The notes below the pieces were generated by a model, which saw nothing but the letters and a program-made list of their open reading frames with translations, was not told where the DNA came from and did not search any database. From positions 5,413,001-5,477,000 of the forward strand of contig NZ_CP114904.1 of the NCBI RefSeq assembly GCF_027497215.1: DNA of 64,000 bases, given 5' to 3'. Source of the DNA: Micromonospora sp. WMMD812 (GTDB taxonomy: Bacteria > Actinomycetota > Actinomycetes > Mycobacteriales > Micromonosporaceae). This document shows positions 23,169-32,739 of this stretch, piece by piece (the stretch's first letter is position 1; every line of letters begins with the position of its first letter). The position numbers and the translations under genes were made by a program.

Positions 23169-24554
23169 GTGAGCACGCTCGCCAGCACGACCATCGTTTC
23201 CGAGACCGGGCCGGCCGCCCCGCGGCGCCCGCACCGCCTCGACGACTGGCGACCCGAGGACCCCGACTTCTGGCGGACGACCGGGGCGCGTGTCGCCCGC
23301 CGCAACCTGTACGTCTCGATCTTCGCCGAGCACGTCGGCTTCTCGGTGTGGAGCCTCTGGTCGGTGCTGGTGCTCTTCCTCGGCCCCGAGTACGGCATCG
23401 ACCCGGCCGGGAAGTTCCTCCTCACCGCGGTGCCGGCCGCGTTGGGCGCGGCGCTGCGGCTGCCGTACACCCTGGCGGTGGCCCGGTTCGGCGGCCGGAA
23501 CTGGACGATCGTGAGCGCGCTGCTGCTCCTGGTGCCGGCGGTGCCGATGACCGTGCTGCTGGAGCCGGGCGTCTCCTACGCCACGCTGATGGTGCTGGCC
23601 TGCCTGACCGGCGTCGGCGGTGGCAATTTCGCCTCGTCCATGGCGAACATCAACCTCTTCTATCCACAGCGCCTCAAGGGCAGGGCGCTCGGGCTCAACG
23701 CCGGCGGGGGCAACCTCGGGGTGCCCGCGGTGCAGTTGGTCGGCCTCGCGGTGCTGGCCACCGCGGGAGTCGCGTACCCCCGGCTGGTGCCCGCGGTCTA
23801 CCTGCCGCTGATCGTGCTCGCCGCGCTGGCGGCGGCGCGCTGGCTGGACAACGTCCCCGGGGCCCGCAACGAGCCCGGGGCGCTGCGCGAGGCGTCCCGT
23901 GACCCGCACACGTGGATCATGTCGCTGCTCTACGTGGGCACCTTCGGGTCGTTCATCGGGTTCGGCTTCGCCTTCGGCCAGGTGCTCCAGTTGCAGTTCG
24001 CCGATCGGTTCCCCACCCCGGTCGACGCCGCCTGGCTGACCTTCCTCGGCCCGCTGACCGGGTCGCTGATCCGGCCGCTCGGCGGGCACCTCGCCGACCG
24101 GCTCGGCGGCGCCCGGGTGACGTTCTGGAACTTCGTCGCGATGGCCGCCGGGGCCGCCGTGGTGCTCCACGCCGCCCGCGAGCGGTCGTTCGGGCTCTAC
24201 CTCGCCGGGTTCCTGGCCCTCTTCGTCTTCTCCGGGCTCGGCAACGGCTCGACGTACAAGATGATCCCGGCGATCTTCCGGGCCCGGGCGGCGGCCGCGG
24301 TGAGCGCCGGCCGGCGGGACCCGGTGGCGGCGCGGCACTGGTCGACCCGGATGACCGGGGCGCTGATCGGGATCGCCGGAGCGGTCGGCGCCTCCGGCGG
24401 GCTGCTGGTGAACGTCGCGTTCCGGCAGTCGTTCCTGACCCGCGGCGACGCGGACGCGGCCTACGTCGCGTTCATCGCCGGCTACGCGGTCTGCTTCGGG
24501 GTGACGTGGCTGGTCTACCTGCGTCCGGGGGCGCGCCGGCTGCCCGGGGTGTGA
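23169..24554 (+). CDS. narK: Nitrate/nitrite transporter of the NarK (NNP) family
   Basis: A protein of 461 residues. The GTG at 23169 follows GGGAGG at about 9 nt; GTG 23160 is the alternative. It is a 12-helix major facilitator protein. Both nitrate signatures are present: LNAGGGNLGVPAVQLVG in helix 5 and GLGNGSTYKMIPAIF in helix 11. It imports nitrate (or exchanges it for nitrite) for the nasA-nirBD operon encoded 1.7 kb away on the other strand, with the methyltransferase and toxin-antitoxin genes in between. No convincing GlnR box was found upstream. Confidence 0.92.
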   Translation: MSTLASTTIVSETGPAAPRRPHRLDDWRPEDPDFWRTTGARVARRNLYVSIFAEHVGFSVWSLWSVLVLFLGPEYGIDPAGKFLLTAVPAALGAALRLPYTLAVARFGGRNWTIVSALLLLVPAVPMTVLLEPGVSYATLMVLACLTGVGGGNFASSMANINLFYPQRLKGRALGLNAGGGNLGVPAVQLVGLAVLATAGVAYPRLVPAVYLPLIVLAALAAARWLDNVPGARNEPGALREASRDPHTWIMSLLYVGTFGSFIGFGFAFGQVLQLQFADRFPTPVDAAWLTFLGPLTGSLIRPLGGHLADRLGGARVTFWNFVAMAAGAAVVLHAARERSFGLYLAGFLALFVFSGLGNGSTYKMIPAIFRARAAAAVSAGRRDPVAARHWSTRMTGALIGIAGAVGASGGLLVNVAFRQSFLTRGDADAAYVAFIAGYAVCFGVTWLVYLRPGARRLPGV

Positions 24555-24600
24555 CACCGACCACCGCCCGGGCACGGGCCACGCGCGGCGGGACCCCGTT

Positions 24601-24630
24601 TTGACCTGCCGACCGGGCGCCGGGTATCGT
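24601..24630 (+). promoter_or_regulatory. Promoter of rplM-rpsI
   Basis: TTGACC (24601-24606), an 18-bp spacer, then TATCGT (24625-24630) form a good vegetative promoter. The transcript would have a leader of about 108 nt before the rplM GTG. A hairpin with GCGCGC arms in that leader (about 24690-24713) could serve autogenous control of the ribosomal operon. Confidence 0.7.
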
Positions 24631-24745
24631 TGCCTGCTGTTGTACGACATCCAGAGGCGTGCCACATCAGGTACGCTTGGTCGTTCGTGCGCGCCTGGTG
24701 ACTTCGGCGCGCGACCCCAGACCGACGACGAGACAAGGTAGACCT

Positions 24746-25189
24746 GTGCGTACGTACAGCCCGAAGCCGGGTGAGATCGAGCGTCAGTGGCACGTCATCG
24801 ACGCCTCTGATGTCGTGCTGGGCCGTCTGGCCACCCACGCCGCCACGTTGCTGCGTGGTAAGCACAAGCCGACTTTCGCGCCGCACGTCGACACGGGCGA
24901 CTTCGTCGTCATCGTGAACGCGGGCAAGGTGGCGCTGACCGGCAACAAGCGCCACACCAAGATCGCTTACCGGCACTCCGGCTACCCGGGCGGTCTGAAG
25001 CAGGTCGGCTACGACGAGCTGCTGACCAAGCGTCCCGAGCGGGCCATCGAGCTGGCCGTCAAGGGGATGCTCCCGCACAACAAGCTGGGCCGTCAGCTGA
25101 TCAAGAAGCTGAAGGTCTACGCCGGTGCCGAGCACCCGCACGGCGCCCAGCAGCCGGTGCCGTTCGAGATCAAGCAGATCGCGCAGTGA
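24746..25189 (+). CDS. rplM: 50S ribosomal protein L13
   Basis: A protein of 147 residues, the normal length. GTG start at 24746. Family-typical stretches are [29 protein letters not shown] at the N-terminus, then [11 protein letters not shown] and [26 protein letters not shown]. It is an early-assembly protein of the large subunit. It forms an operon with rpsI, 20 bp downstream. The codon and base composition are slightly less G+C-rich than in the neighbours, as usual for highly expressed ribosomal genes. Confidence 0.98.
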   Translation: MRTYSPKPGEIERQWHVIDASDVVLGRLATHAATLLRGKHKPTFAPHVDTGDFVVIVNAGKVALTGNKRHTKIAYRHSGYPGGLKQVGYDELLTKRPERAIELAVKGMLPHNKLGRQLIKKLKVYAGAEHPHGAQQPVPFEIKQIAQ

Positions 25190-25209
25190 GCGCGGGCGAA
25201 GGAAACAGC

Positions 25210-25674
25210 ATGACCGACATCACCGCCACCGAGGTTGCCCCCGAGGCCACCGAGGCGCCGGCGCCCGTCGCCCGCGCGCCTCGTGGTGACCGGCCGATCC
25301 AGACCGTGGGCCGCCGCAAGGAGGCCATCGTCCGGGTCCGCATCGTTCCGGGCACCGGCAAGATCACCTGCAACGGCCGCGACCTCGAGGCCTACTTCCC
25401 GAGCAAGGTGCACCAGCAGCTGATCAAGGATCCGCTGGTCACCGCCGAGAAGCCGGAGGCGTTCGACGTCATCGCCAACCTGCGGGGTGGCGGCATCACC
25501 GGCCAGGCCGGCGCGCTGCGGCTCGCCATCGCCCGGGCCCTGATCGTCAACGAGCCGGACGACCGGCCGGCCCTGAAGAAGGCCGGCTTCCTGACCCGGG
25601 ACGCCCGGGTCAAGGAGAGCAAGAAGTACGGCCTCAAGAAGGCCCGCAAGGCTCCCCAGTACTCGAAGCGCTGA
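25210..25674 (+). CDS. rpsI: 30S ribosomal protein S9
   Basis: A protein of 154 residues. The ATG at 25210 follows GAAGGAAACAGC. A 25-residue Ala/Glu/Thr-rich extension precedes the S9 core ([44 protein letters not shown]). The end [12 protein letters not shown] is the conserved tail that reaches the P-site tRNA. It is co-transcribed with rplM. Confidence 0.98.
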   Translation: MTDITATEVAPEATEAPAPVARAPRGDRPIQTVGRRKEAIVRVRIVPGTGKITCNGRDLEAYFPSKVHQQLIKDPLVTAEKPEAFDVIANLRGGGITGQAGALRLAIARALIVNEPDDRPALKKAGFLTRDARVKESKKYGLKKARKAPQYSKR

Positions 25675-25703
25675 TCTTCAGCAGCACGTTGTACGTCTGA
25701 CGG

Positions 25704-25753
25704 ACGGCCGGTCCGCCTCCCCTCGTCGGGAGGTGGCCGGCCGTTCCGTTTTC
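25704..25753 (+). terminator. Terminator after rpsI
   Basis: A stem of about 17 bp (ACGGCCGG...CCTCCC against GGGAGG...CCGGCCGT, with one mismatch region) and a 6-nt loop is followed by TCCGTTTTCT. This is a near-classical intrinsic terminator. It lies between rpsI and glmM, which has its own ribosome binding site. Confidence 0.8.
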
Positions 25754-25789
25754 TCCTCGTATCGTCAGGGTCATCGGAGGTTGGCGGGT

Positions 25790-27148
25790 ATGGGTCGGTT
25801 GTTCGGCACGGACGGCGTCCGCGGGCGGGCGAACGTGGATCTCACCCCGGAGCTGGCGCTCGCGGTGGCGGTCGCGGCCGCGCACACGCTCGCCGAGACG
25901 GACCGGAGTCATCCGCCGGTCGCGGTGGTGGGCCGGGACACCCGGGCCAGCGGCGAGATGCTGGAGGCCGCCGTCGTGGCCGGGCTGACCAGTGCCGGCG
26001 CCACCGTGATCCGGGTCGGCGTGCTGCCCACCCCGGCGGTGGCGTTCCTGACTGCGGAGGCCAAGGCCGACCTCGGTGTGATGCTCTCCGCCTCGCACAA
26101 TCCGATGCCGGACAACGGGATCAAGCTCTTCGCGGCCGGCGGGCACAAGCTGCCCGACGAGATCGAGATGAAGATCGAGGCGGCGGTCGAGGCCAACGCC
26201 ACCACCGCCTGGGACCGCCCGGTGGGCGCGGGCGTCGGCCGGGTGCACGACCTGCTCGACGGCGCCGACCACTACGTGCAGCACCTCGTCGGCACCGTGC
26301 CGCACCGGCTGGACGGCATCAAGGTCGTGGTCGACTGCGCGAACGGCGCCGCGGCCGAGGTCGCCCCGGTGGCGTACCGGGAGGCCGGCGCCGAGGTGAT
26401 CGCCATCCACGCCGAGCCGGACGGGCTCAACATCAACGACGACTGCGGCTCCAACCACATCGAGGCGCTGCGCGCCGCGGTGGTCGAGCACGGCGCCCAC
26501 CTGGGCATCGCGCACGACGGCGACGCCGACCGGTGCGTGGCGGTGACCGCGGCGGGCGACGAGGTCGACGGCGACCAGGTGATGGCGATCCTCGCGCTGG
26601 CCATGCGGGAGGCCGGCACCCTCACCGACGACACGCTCGTGGCGACGGTGATGAGCAACCTCGGCCTGCGGCTGGCGATGTCCGCCGAGGGCATCCGGTT
26701 GGTCGAGACGAAGGTCGGCGACCGGTACGTCCTGGAGGAGCTGCGCGGTTCCGGGCTGGCGCTCGGCGGTGAGCAGAGCGGCCACATCGTGATGCCGGCG
26801 TACGCCACCACCGGCGACGGCGTCCTGACCGGGCTGCACCTGATGTCCCGGATGGCGGCCACCGGCCGCTCGCTGGCCGACCTGGCCGCCGTGGTGACCA
26901 AGCTCCCGCAGGTGCTGATCAACGTGCCGGTGGGCGACCGCACCGTGGGCGCCGCCGCGCCGGCAGTCCGGGCCGAGGTCGAGCGGGCCGAGGCCGAGCT
27001 GGGTGGCACCGGTCGGGTGCTGCTTCGTCCCTCGGGCACCGAGCCGCTGGTCCGGGTGATGGTCGAGGCCGCCACCGAGCGCACCGCGCGCGAGGTCGCC
27101 GAGCGGATCGCCGAGCAGGTCCGCACCGCCAGCCCCGCGAACGCCTGA
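25790..27148 (+). CDS. glmM: Phosphoglucosamine mutase GlmM
   Basis: A protein of 452 residues. The ATG at 25790 has CGGAGG 9 nt upstream. The start [12 protein letters not shown] is diagnostic. The phosphoserine loop is SASHNP with catalytic Ser102; the metal loop is HDGDADRC; the C-terminal phosphate-binding loop is [14 protein letters not shown]. It converts glucosamine-6-phosphate to glucosamine-1-phosphate for UDP-GlcNAc and peptidoglycan, one step after GlmS at 34611. Confidence 0.98.
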   Translation: MGRLFGTDGVRGRANVDLTPELALAVAVAAAHTLAETDRSHPPVAVVGRDTRASGEMLEAAVVAGLTSAGATVIRVGVLPTPAVAFLTAEAKADLGVMLSASHNPMPDNGIKLFAAGGHKLPDEIEMKIEAAVEANATTAWDRPVGAGVGRVHDLLDGADHYVQHLVGTVPHRLDGIKVVVDCANGAAAEVAPVAYREAGAEVIAIHAEPDGLNINDDCGSNHIEALRAAVVEHGAHLGIAHDGDADRCVAVTAAGDEVDGDQVMAILALAMREAGTLTDDTLVATVMSNLGLRLAMSAEGIRLVETKVGDRYVLEELRGSGLALGGEQSGHIVMPAYATTGDGVLTGLHLMSRMAATGRSLADLAAVVTKLPQVLINVPVGDRTVGAAAPAVRAEVERAEAELGGTGRVLLRPSGTEPLVRVMVEAATERTAREVAERIAEQVRTASPANA

Positions 27149-27212
27149 CCGTCCGCACCGCGGTCGTCCGCCTGCTGCCGGATCCCCCTCCGGTCGGGTG
27201 TCCGTTCGCCGA

Positions 27213-27959
27213 TCAGAGGCGGAGGCGGGCGGCTCGGTCGAAGGTGTCGGCGGGATCCTCGCCCTCGGTGAGGTCGAGGTCCTCGACCACCGTGCCGTCG
27301 CCGAGCCGGATCAGCCGATCGCAGCGGGCCGCGATCGACCGCTCGTGCGTGGCGAGCAGGATCGTCATGCCGTGCCGCTCCCGCAGCTCGAGCAGCAGGT
27401 CGAGGATCTGGGCGCTGGTGGTCGAGTCGAGGTTGCCGGTGGGCTCGTCGGCCAGCAGCAGCCCGGGTGCGCCCATCAACGCCCGGGCGATGGCGACGCG
27501 CTGCTGCTCGCCACCGGAGAGCTGCGCCGGCATCGCCCGCTCGCGTCCGGCGAGGCCGACGGCGTCGAGCAGCTCACGGGCCCGGGTCGCGTGGTCGGCC
27601 CGGCCACGCCGCGGCAGCACCGGGGCGATCACGTTGTCGAGCACGGTCAGCGCCGGCAGCAGGTGGTAGCGCTGGAAGACGAACCCCACCCGCTGCCGGT
27701 ACCGGGCCAGCGCCGCGCGGCGCAGCGCCGTGATCTCCACGTCGTCGACCGTGACGGTGCCGCTGTCGGCCTGTTCGATGGCGCCGATCAGGTGCAGCAG
27801 GGTCGACTTGCCGGAGCCGCTCGGACCGGTCAGCGCCACCACCGATCCGGCCGTCACCTCCAGCGAGACGTCGTCGACCGCGGTCCGTCGCTCGGCGCCG
27901 GTGCGGAACTGCCGGGTCAGCCCGCGGATCCGGATCATGCTGCCCGTCGTTTCCTCCAT
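27213..27959 (-). CDS. ABC transporter ATP-binding protein (LolD/MacB type)
   Basis: A protein of 248 residues. Walker A is GPSGSGKST (45-53), the signature LSGGEQQ (147-153) and Walker B LLLADEP (167-173), followed by TGNLDS, characteristic of the MacB/LolD/FtsE class. It begins 2 bp after the stop of the FtsX-type permease gene and completes that transporter. The divergent PadR regulator probably controls both. The exported substrate is unknown. Confidence 0.93.
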   Translation of the reverse strand: MEETTGSMIRIRGLTRQFRTGAERRTAVDDVSLEVTAGSVVALTGPSGSGKSTLLHLIGAIEQADSGTVTVDDVEITALRRAALARYRQRVGFVFQRYHLLPALTVLDNVIAPVLPRRGRADHATRARELLDAVGLAGRERAMPAQLSGGEQQRVAIARALMGAPGLLLADEPTGNLDSTTSAQILDLLLELRERHGMTILLATHERSIAARCDRLIRLGDGTVVEDLDLTEGEDPADTFDRAARLRL

Positions 27960-27961
27960 CG

Positions 27962-30790
27962 TCACTCCTCTGCGAGTAGCCGTGCGGTCGGGAGCCGGCG
28001 CAGCAACGCGGCCGGCACGAGCGCTGCGAGACAGGTGACCAGCACCCCGGCGAGTGCCACCGCGGTGGCGACCAGCACCAGGGCGGCGGGCAGGCCACCG
28101 ACCAGCCAGGCCGCCCCGGCGAGCCCCAGACCCACCCCGGTCGCCGCGCCGAGCGCGCCGATGAGGAGCCCTTCGTAACCGACGAGGCGGCCGAGCGCGG
28201 CGTCCGTCCAGCCGACCGCGCGCAGGGCGGACAGCTCTGCGGCGCGGTCCCGGACATTCAGGTAGAGCACGTCGGCGAGGGCGCCGGCGCCGAGCAGGAC
28301 GGTGACGACCGCGGCCAGGGTGTCGGCGGCGCGTACGTTGAGCGAGACGGTGTCGCCGAGCAGGCTGCCGACGATCGCGCCACGGAAGGCGTACGCGGCG
28401 GCGCTGACCAGGGTCAGCGCGGCCAGTCCGATGGCCAGCGCGCCCGCCCCGAGCAGGGTGCGCCCGGGGGTGCGGACCAGGTTGGCCAGGGCCAGCCCGA
28501 AGAGGGTGCGGGGCCGACGTACCCAACGGGCCGGGGCCACCAGCGGCCGCAGGCCGGCGGCCGGGTGGGCGCGCGCGGCCCGCAGCGCCGGGACCAGGCC
28601 CGCCACCAGTGCCAGCAGCAGGGCCACCGGTAGGGCGAGCGCCGCCTGACGCCAGCCGATCCCGATGTCCAGCGCGGCGGCCAGCGGGTATGCCAGCCCG
28701 AGGGCGAGCAGGCCGGCGGCCAGCCCCAGCGCGGCCACCTCGCCGAGGACGAGCGCCGCTATCCGGCGGGCTGGCCAGCCCAGGCAGGCGAGCACCGCCA
28801 GCTCGGGGCGCCGGTCCCGGACGGCGGCGGAGACCGCGTTGCCGAGGAACAGCGCGCAGACCACCAGCACCAGCCCGAAGAGCACGACGCTCTGGCGGTC
28901 GACGGCCCTGGTGATCACCGAGGCCACCCCGAGGGCGGACCACGGCTCGGTCAGCCGCAGCTCGGGCCGGCCGTACGAGCCCGCGGGCAGCTCCACGGTC
29001 TGCGGAGCGGGCGACGAGCCGAAGGTGAGATCGACGTCCAGCCCGGTCGTGTCGGCGATCCGCTCGGCGATGAGCCGCACCCGCTCGGCGGACCGTTCGG
29101 TGTACCCGGCGACGTCGGCGACCCGGACCCGGATCGCGCTGATCGGCGCCGTCCGGGTCGGGGTGGCGTCACCGGCCAACAGCTTCGGCACCGCGGCCAG
29201 GCTGGTGAGCAGCAGCGGCGGCGTGGAGAGGTAACCGGCCGGGTTGCCGCTCGGCTCCAGCGGCCGACCGCCCAGCGCCTGGCGGCTGCGCTCGTCGGCG
29301 CCGTCGGTGCGCGGCGGCTCGTACGTCTCCAGCGGCACCCGGGACAGGTCGCTGAATCCGCTCAGCTTCTCCGGGTCGAAGATGCCGACGGTCCGCCAGA
29401 CCCGGACCTGGAGGTTCGCGCCCGACGGCGGCTGCGGGAGCGCGGTCACCGGGCGGAAGCCGTTGTCGTCGGCCAGCCACGGACGGGGGCGGAAGTTCAG
29501 GTTGTTCTGGCCGCCGTAGAGCGCGTGATCGAACGGTGGTCGCGCGACGGCTCGGAGGGTGCCGTCGGGAAGTCGCTCGTACTCCGGGGCGCCCGCCTGA
29601 ATGACCGTCTGCAGGTCGCCCATGCAGCAGCCGGTCTCGGAGATGCCCTCGGCGAGCAGGTCGCGATACCCGTCGGTCAGCGCGTACTCCTCGGTCCCGG
29701 CCCCGACCCCGGTGGCGCGGCTCAGCGCCCGCTCCAGTTCGTCGATCGGCAGCCCCGCGGGCCGTGCCTGCGGCAGCCGGGTGAGGGCGGACCGCACGGT
29801 GCCGTCGAGGTAGGGCCGGCTGGTGCTCACCACCGGGATCGACCGTTCGAGCGCGCCGGGTCCCAGGGAGGTCTCGGTCGTGGTGTCGTCCGGCCGGAGC
29901 GGGCGGCCCTCGGTCACCGCGTCACCCAGGCCGACGAGGCGCTGCTCCGCGTCGGGGTCGACGGCGGCCAGCAGGAACGGCACCGTCACCCGGTAGGTGA
30001 CCACCAGTTGGTCGGTGACGACGCGTTGGGCGCGGCCGGGCAGCCAGCTGTTCGCCTCGAAGCGCCCGTCGGGCAGCAGCCGGACGGTGTCGACGCTCCA
30101 GCTCTCCCGTTCGGAGGACAGCCCACCGTTCGGCGCCCGCGACATCAGGTGGGGGTCGCAGATCGGTGCGCTCCGTCCATCGGGAAGCACCTCCCGTGGG
30201 ACCTCCCCGCACTGCGGGTCGTACCGGTACGCCCGGCCGTCGGAGTATGGAGACGAGGAATCGTTTATGTTCTCGTCCCACTCGGGGTAGAGCAGTGGGC
30301 GCTTGGTCACGTACACGTAGCGCGGGCTGCTGGGAGCGGTGGAGAGCCGACGCTCGGCCGTGAAGGTGGGGTCGAGCCGGATGACCTGCTGCTCCAGGGA
30401 ACGGTCGACCGCGTCCGTCAGGTCGAATCGGACCGGCACCGACGAGGTCGAGTAGTCCAGCATGGCGATCGGCGCGGCCACGTCGATGCCCGGGATCCGC
30501 CTCACCTGCTCGTACTGGGCGGGGGCGATGCCGCCGAAGAGGCCGGAGAGGTAGTTGGGTTGGACCAGTCGGCGCTCGGCCTCGAGCGGCGTGCGGGTCC
30601 CCTGGGGACGGACCAGGATGTCGTAGGCGGCCCGGGTGTTGCGTTCGACGGCGCCGGTGACAGCCAGGCGGGACGTGGTGGTGGCGCCGGTCAGGACCAC
30701 GAAACCGGTGGTGGCCACCAGCACGCCGACCAGCAGCGCCACCGACCGCCCAGCACGGCCACGAAGGTGACTCCAGATGAAGTGCGGCAT
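27962..30790 (-). CDS. FtsX-type ABC permease with large extracytoplasmic domain
   Basis: A protein of 942 residues. The ATG at 30790 follows GGGGAGG. One N-terminal helix (about 16-38) is followed by about 600 extracellular residues. Then come two FtsX-type four-helix units, including AVRDRRPELAVLACLGWPARRI and NVRDRAAELSALRAVGWTDAALG. This is the layout of type VII (MacB-like) mechanotransducing exporters. It partners with the ATPase 2 bp downstream. The extracellular part has two adjacent cysteines (ETGCCMGD). The divergent PadR gene suggests drug or stress induction. Confidence 0.9.
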   Translation of the reverse strand: MPHFIWSHLRGRAGRSVALLVGVLVATTGFVVLTGATTTSRLAVTGAVERNTRAAYDILVRPQGTRTPLEAERRLVQPNYLSGLFGGIAPAQYEQVRRIPGIDVAAPIAMLDYSTSSVPVRFDLTDAVDRSLEQQVIRLDPTFTAERRLSTAPSSPRYVYVTKRPLLYPEWDENINDSSSPYSDGRAYRYDPQCGEVPREVLPDGRSAPICDPHLMSRAPNGGLSSERESWSVDTVRLLPDGRFEANSWLPGRAQRVVTDQLVVTYRVTVPFLLAAVDPDAEQRLVGLGDAVTEGRPLRPDDTTTETSLGPGALERSIPVVSTSRPYLDGTVRSALTRLPQARPAGLPIDELERALSRATGVGAGTEEYALTDGYRDLLAEGISETGCCMGDLQTVIQAGAPEYERLPDGTLRAVARPPFDHALYGGQNNLNFRPRPWLADDNGFRPVTALPQPPSGANLQVRVWRTVGIFDPEKLSGFSDLSRVPLETYEPPRTDGADERSRQALGGRPLEPSGNPAGYLSTPPLLLTSLAAVPKLLAGDATPTRTAPISAIRVRVADVAGYTERSAERVRLIAERIADTTGLDVDLTFGSSPAPQTVELPAGSYGRPELRLTEPWSALGVASVITRAVDRQSVVLFGLVLVVCALFLGNAVSAAVRDRRPELAVLACLGWPARRIAALVLGEVAALGLAAGLLALGLAYPLAAALDIGIGWRQAALALPVALLLALVAGLVPALRAARAHPAAGLRPLVAPARWVRRPRTLFGLALANLVRTPGRTLLGAGALAIGLAALTLVSAAAYAFRGAIVGSLLGDTVSLNVRAADTLAAVVTVLLGAGALADVLYLNVRDRAAELSALRAVGWTDAALGRLVGYEGLLIGALGAATGVGLGLAGAAWLVGGLPAALVLVATAVALAGVLVTCLAALVPAALLRRLPTARLLAEE

Positions 30791-30827
30791 TCGCGCCTCC
30801 CCGTGTGCTGACTCTCACTCTGCGGGT

Positions 30828-30844
30828 TACATTGTCACAATGCA
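30828..30844. promoter_or_regulatory. Candidate PadR operator
   Basis: Palindrome CATTG-TCA-CAATG (30830-30842) lies in the 75-bp gap between the divergent ABC exporter and PadR genes. It sits in an A+T-rich patch near both promoters. PadR-family repressors usually bind such short dyads and control themselves and a divergent exporter. Confidence 0.6.
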
Positions 30845-30865
30845 AGACGGAAACCGGAGGAGACG

Positions 30866-31471
30866 ATGGCGATCCAGCACGCCGTCCTGGCGCTGCTCGC
30901 CCGCGGGCCGAGCTACGGCTACGAGCTGAAGGGCGACTTCGAGGGCGCGGTCGGTCCACAGTGGGGCCCGCTGAACATCGGGCACCTGTACCAGATCCTC
31001 GACCGGCTCTCCCGGGACGGGCTGGTGGTCGCCGCGCGCCAGCCACAGGCGGTCAAACCGGACCGGGTGGTCTACGAGATCACCCCTGAGGGCCGGGCCG
31101 AGCTGGAGCGGTGGCTGGCCGAGCCGAGCCCCCGCGCCGGGGGTTTCCGGGACGATTTCTTCCTCAAGGTGACCGCCGCCGCCCGGTCCGGTTCCGCGGC
31201 CACGGTCCGGGCGGTGCTGAGCAACCAGCGCGGGCACCTGCTGCGGGAGTTGCGCAACCTCGACGGGCTGCGGCGCAAGGCCGACGACCCGGTGGTCGGG
31301 CTGCTGCTCGCCGCCGCCGGCCGGCACGTCGAAGCCGACCTCGCGTTCGTCGACGACGCGGAGTCCGTGCTCCTCTCCGACGGCGGCACGCTGCTCGCCA
31401 CGCTCGCGGCGACCCGACCGGCCAGCGCGGCCAGCGGCACGCGTGAAGCCGGCTCGTCGGCCACGGCGTAG
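30866..31471 (+). CDS. PadR-family transcriptional regulator
   Basis: A protein of 201 residues. The ATG at 30866 follows GGAGGAG. The N-terminal winged helix AIQHAVLALLARGPSYGYELKGDFEGAVGPQWGPLNIGHLYQILDRLSRDGLV is typical of PadR, and a C-terminal helical dimerisation domain (Vir_act_alpha_C-like) follows. It is divergent from the ABC exporter and most likely represses it until a ligand binds. Confidence 0.92.
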   Translation: MAIQHAVLALLARGPSYGYELKGDFEGAVGPQWGPLNIGHLYQILDRLSRDGLVVAARQPQAVKPDRVVYEITPEGRAELERWLAEPSPRAGGFRDDFFLKVTAAARSGSAATVRAVLSNQRGHLLRELRNLDGLRRKADDPVVGLLLAAAGRHVEADLAFVDDAESVLLSDGGTLLATLAATRPASAASGTREAGSSATA

Positions 31472-31514
31472 ACGTCGTGAGGCACGCCCGCGCGGTGCCC
31501 AGACTCGTCCCGAG

Positions 31515-32708
31515 TCAGTCCACCGAGAGCCGGCGCAGCCGGGTGACCGCCTCGGTCAGCACCTCCGGGCGCTTGCAGAACGCGAACCGGACCAGCTGCC
31601 GGCCCGCCTCGGCGTCGTCGTAGAAGACCTGCGTCGGCACCGCCACCACGCCGCACCGCTCCGGCAGCGAGCGGCAGAACTCCACCCCGTCGTGTCCGCC
31701 GAGCGCGGTGACGTCGGCCGTGACGAAGTACGTCCCCTCCGGGGCGAGCACCTCGAAGCCGGCGTCGGTGAGGCCGCCGACCAGCTGGTCGCGGCGGGCC
31801 TGCAGGCCGGCCCGGAAACCGGTGAAGTAGTCGTCCGGCAGCGCGAGCGCCACGGCGACCGCGGGTTGCAGCGGCGCCGCGTTGACGAAGGTCAGGAACT
31901 GCTTCACCCGCAGCACCGCGGCGACCAGCGCGGCCGGTCCGCTCGCCCAGCCGACCTTCCAACCGGTGCAGGAGAACGTCTTGCCGGCCGACGAGATCCG
32001 CACCGTGCGTTCCCGCATGCCGGGCAGGGTGGCCAGCGGCACGTGCGGACTGGCCGCGTCGGTGAAGACCAGGTGCTCGTACACCTCGTCGGTCACCGCG
32101 TAGGCGTCGTACTCCTGGCACAGCTCGGCGACCAGCGCCAGCTCGGCCGGGGTGAAGACCTTCCCGGTCGGATTGTGCGGCGAGTTCAGCAGCACCAGCC
32201 GGGTCCGCGGTCCGAACGCCGCGCGCAGCGCCGCCGGGTCGAAGGCGTACCGGCCGTCGTCGGCGGGACGCAGCGTGACCGGCCGGCGGACCGCGCCGGC
32301 CAGGGCGATGGAGGCGGCGTACGAGTCGTAGTACGGCTCGAAGCAGACCACTTCGTCGCCCGGCTCGCAGAGGGCGAGGATCGTCGCGGCCACCGCCTCG
32401 GTCGCGCCCGCGGTCACCACGATCTCGCCGTCCGGGTCGTACTCCAGTCCCCAGAAGCGGCGCTGGTGCGCCGCGACGGCCGCGCGCAGGGCGGGGACGC
32501 CCGGCCCGGGCGGGTACTGGTTCTGCCCCGAGCGCAGCGCCTCGGCCGCGGCGGCGAGCATCTCCGCGGGCCCGTCGGTGTCCGGGAAGCCCTGCCCCAG
32601 GTTGACCGCGCCGGTGCGGACGGCGAGCGCGGACATCTCGGCGAAGATGGTCGTGCCGAACGGCCGCATCCGGGCCACGAGCGGGTCGGCATCGGTGGTC
32701 GTCGTCAC
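31515..32708 (-). CDS. Pyridoxal-phosphate aminotransferase, class I/II (DapC/kynurenine aminotransferase-like)
   Basis: A protein of 397 residues from GTG 32708, which a -10-like TAGGCT precedes by 7 nt; GTG 32735 is the alternative. Fold type I motifs are VNLGQGFPDTDGP, VTAGATEAVAA, LLNSPHNPTGKVF, and SSAGKTFSCTGWKVGW with PLP lysine 243. The closest families are N-succinyldiaminopimelate aminotransferase DapC, kynurenine aminotransferase and methionine aminotransferase. The sequence alone does not separate them. It stands alone, convergent with padR. Confidence 0.88.
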   Translation of the reverse strand: MTTTTDADPLVARMRPFGTTIFAEMSALAVRTGAVNLGQGFPDTDGPAEMLAAAAEALRSGQNQYPPGPGVPALRAAVAAHQRRFWGLEYDPDGEIVVTAGATEAVAATILALCEPGDEVVCFEPYYDSYAASIALAGAVRRPVTLRPADDGRYAFDPAALRAAFGPRTRLVLLNSPHNPTGKVFTPAELALVAELCQEYDAYAVTDEVYEHLVFTDAASPHVPLATLPGMRERTVRISSAGKTFSCTGWKVGWASGPAALVAAVLRVKQFLTFVNAAPLQPAVAVALALPDDYFTGFRAGLQARRDQLVGGLTDAGFEVLAPEGTYFVTADVTALGGHDGVEFCRSLPERCGVVAVPTQVFYDDAEAGRQLVRFAFCKRPEVLTEAVTRLRRLSVD

Positions 32709-32739
32709 GTCCGCCAGCCTACGGTCCGGCGTCACCGCC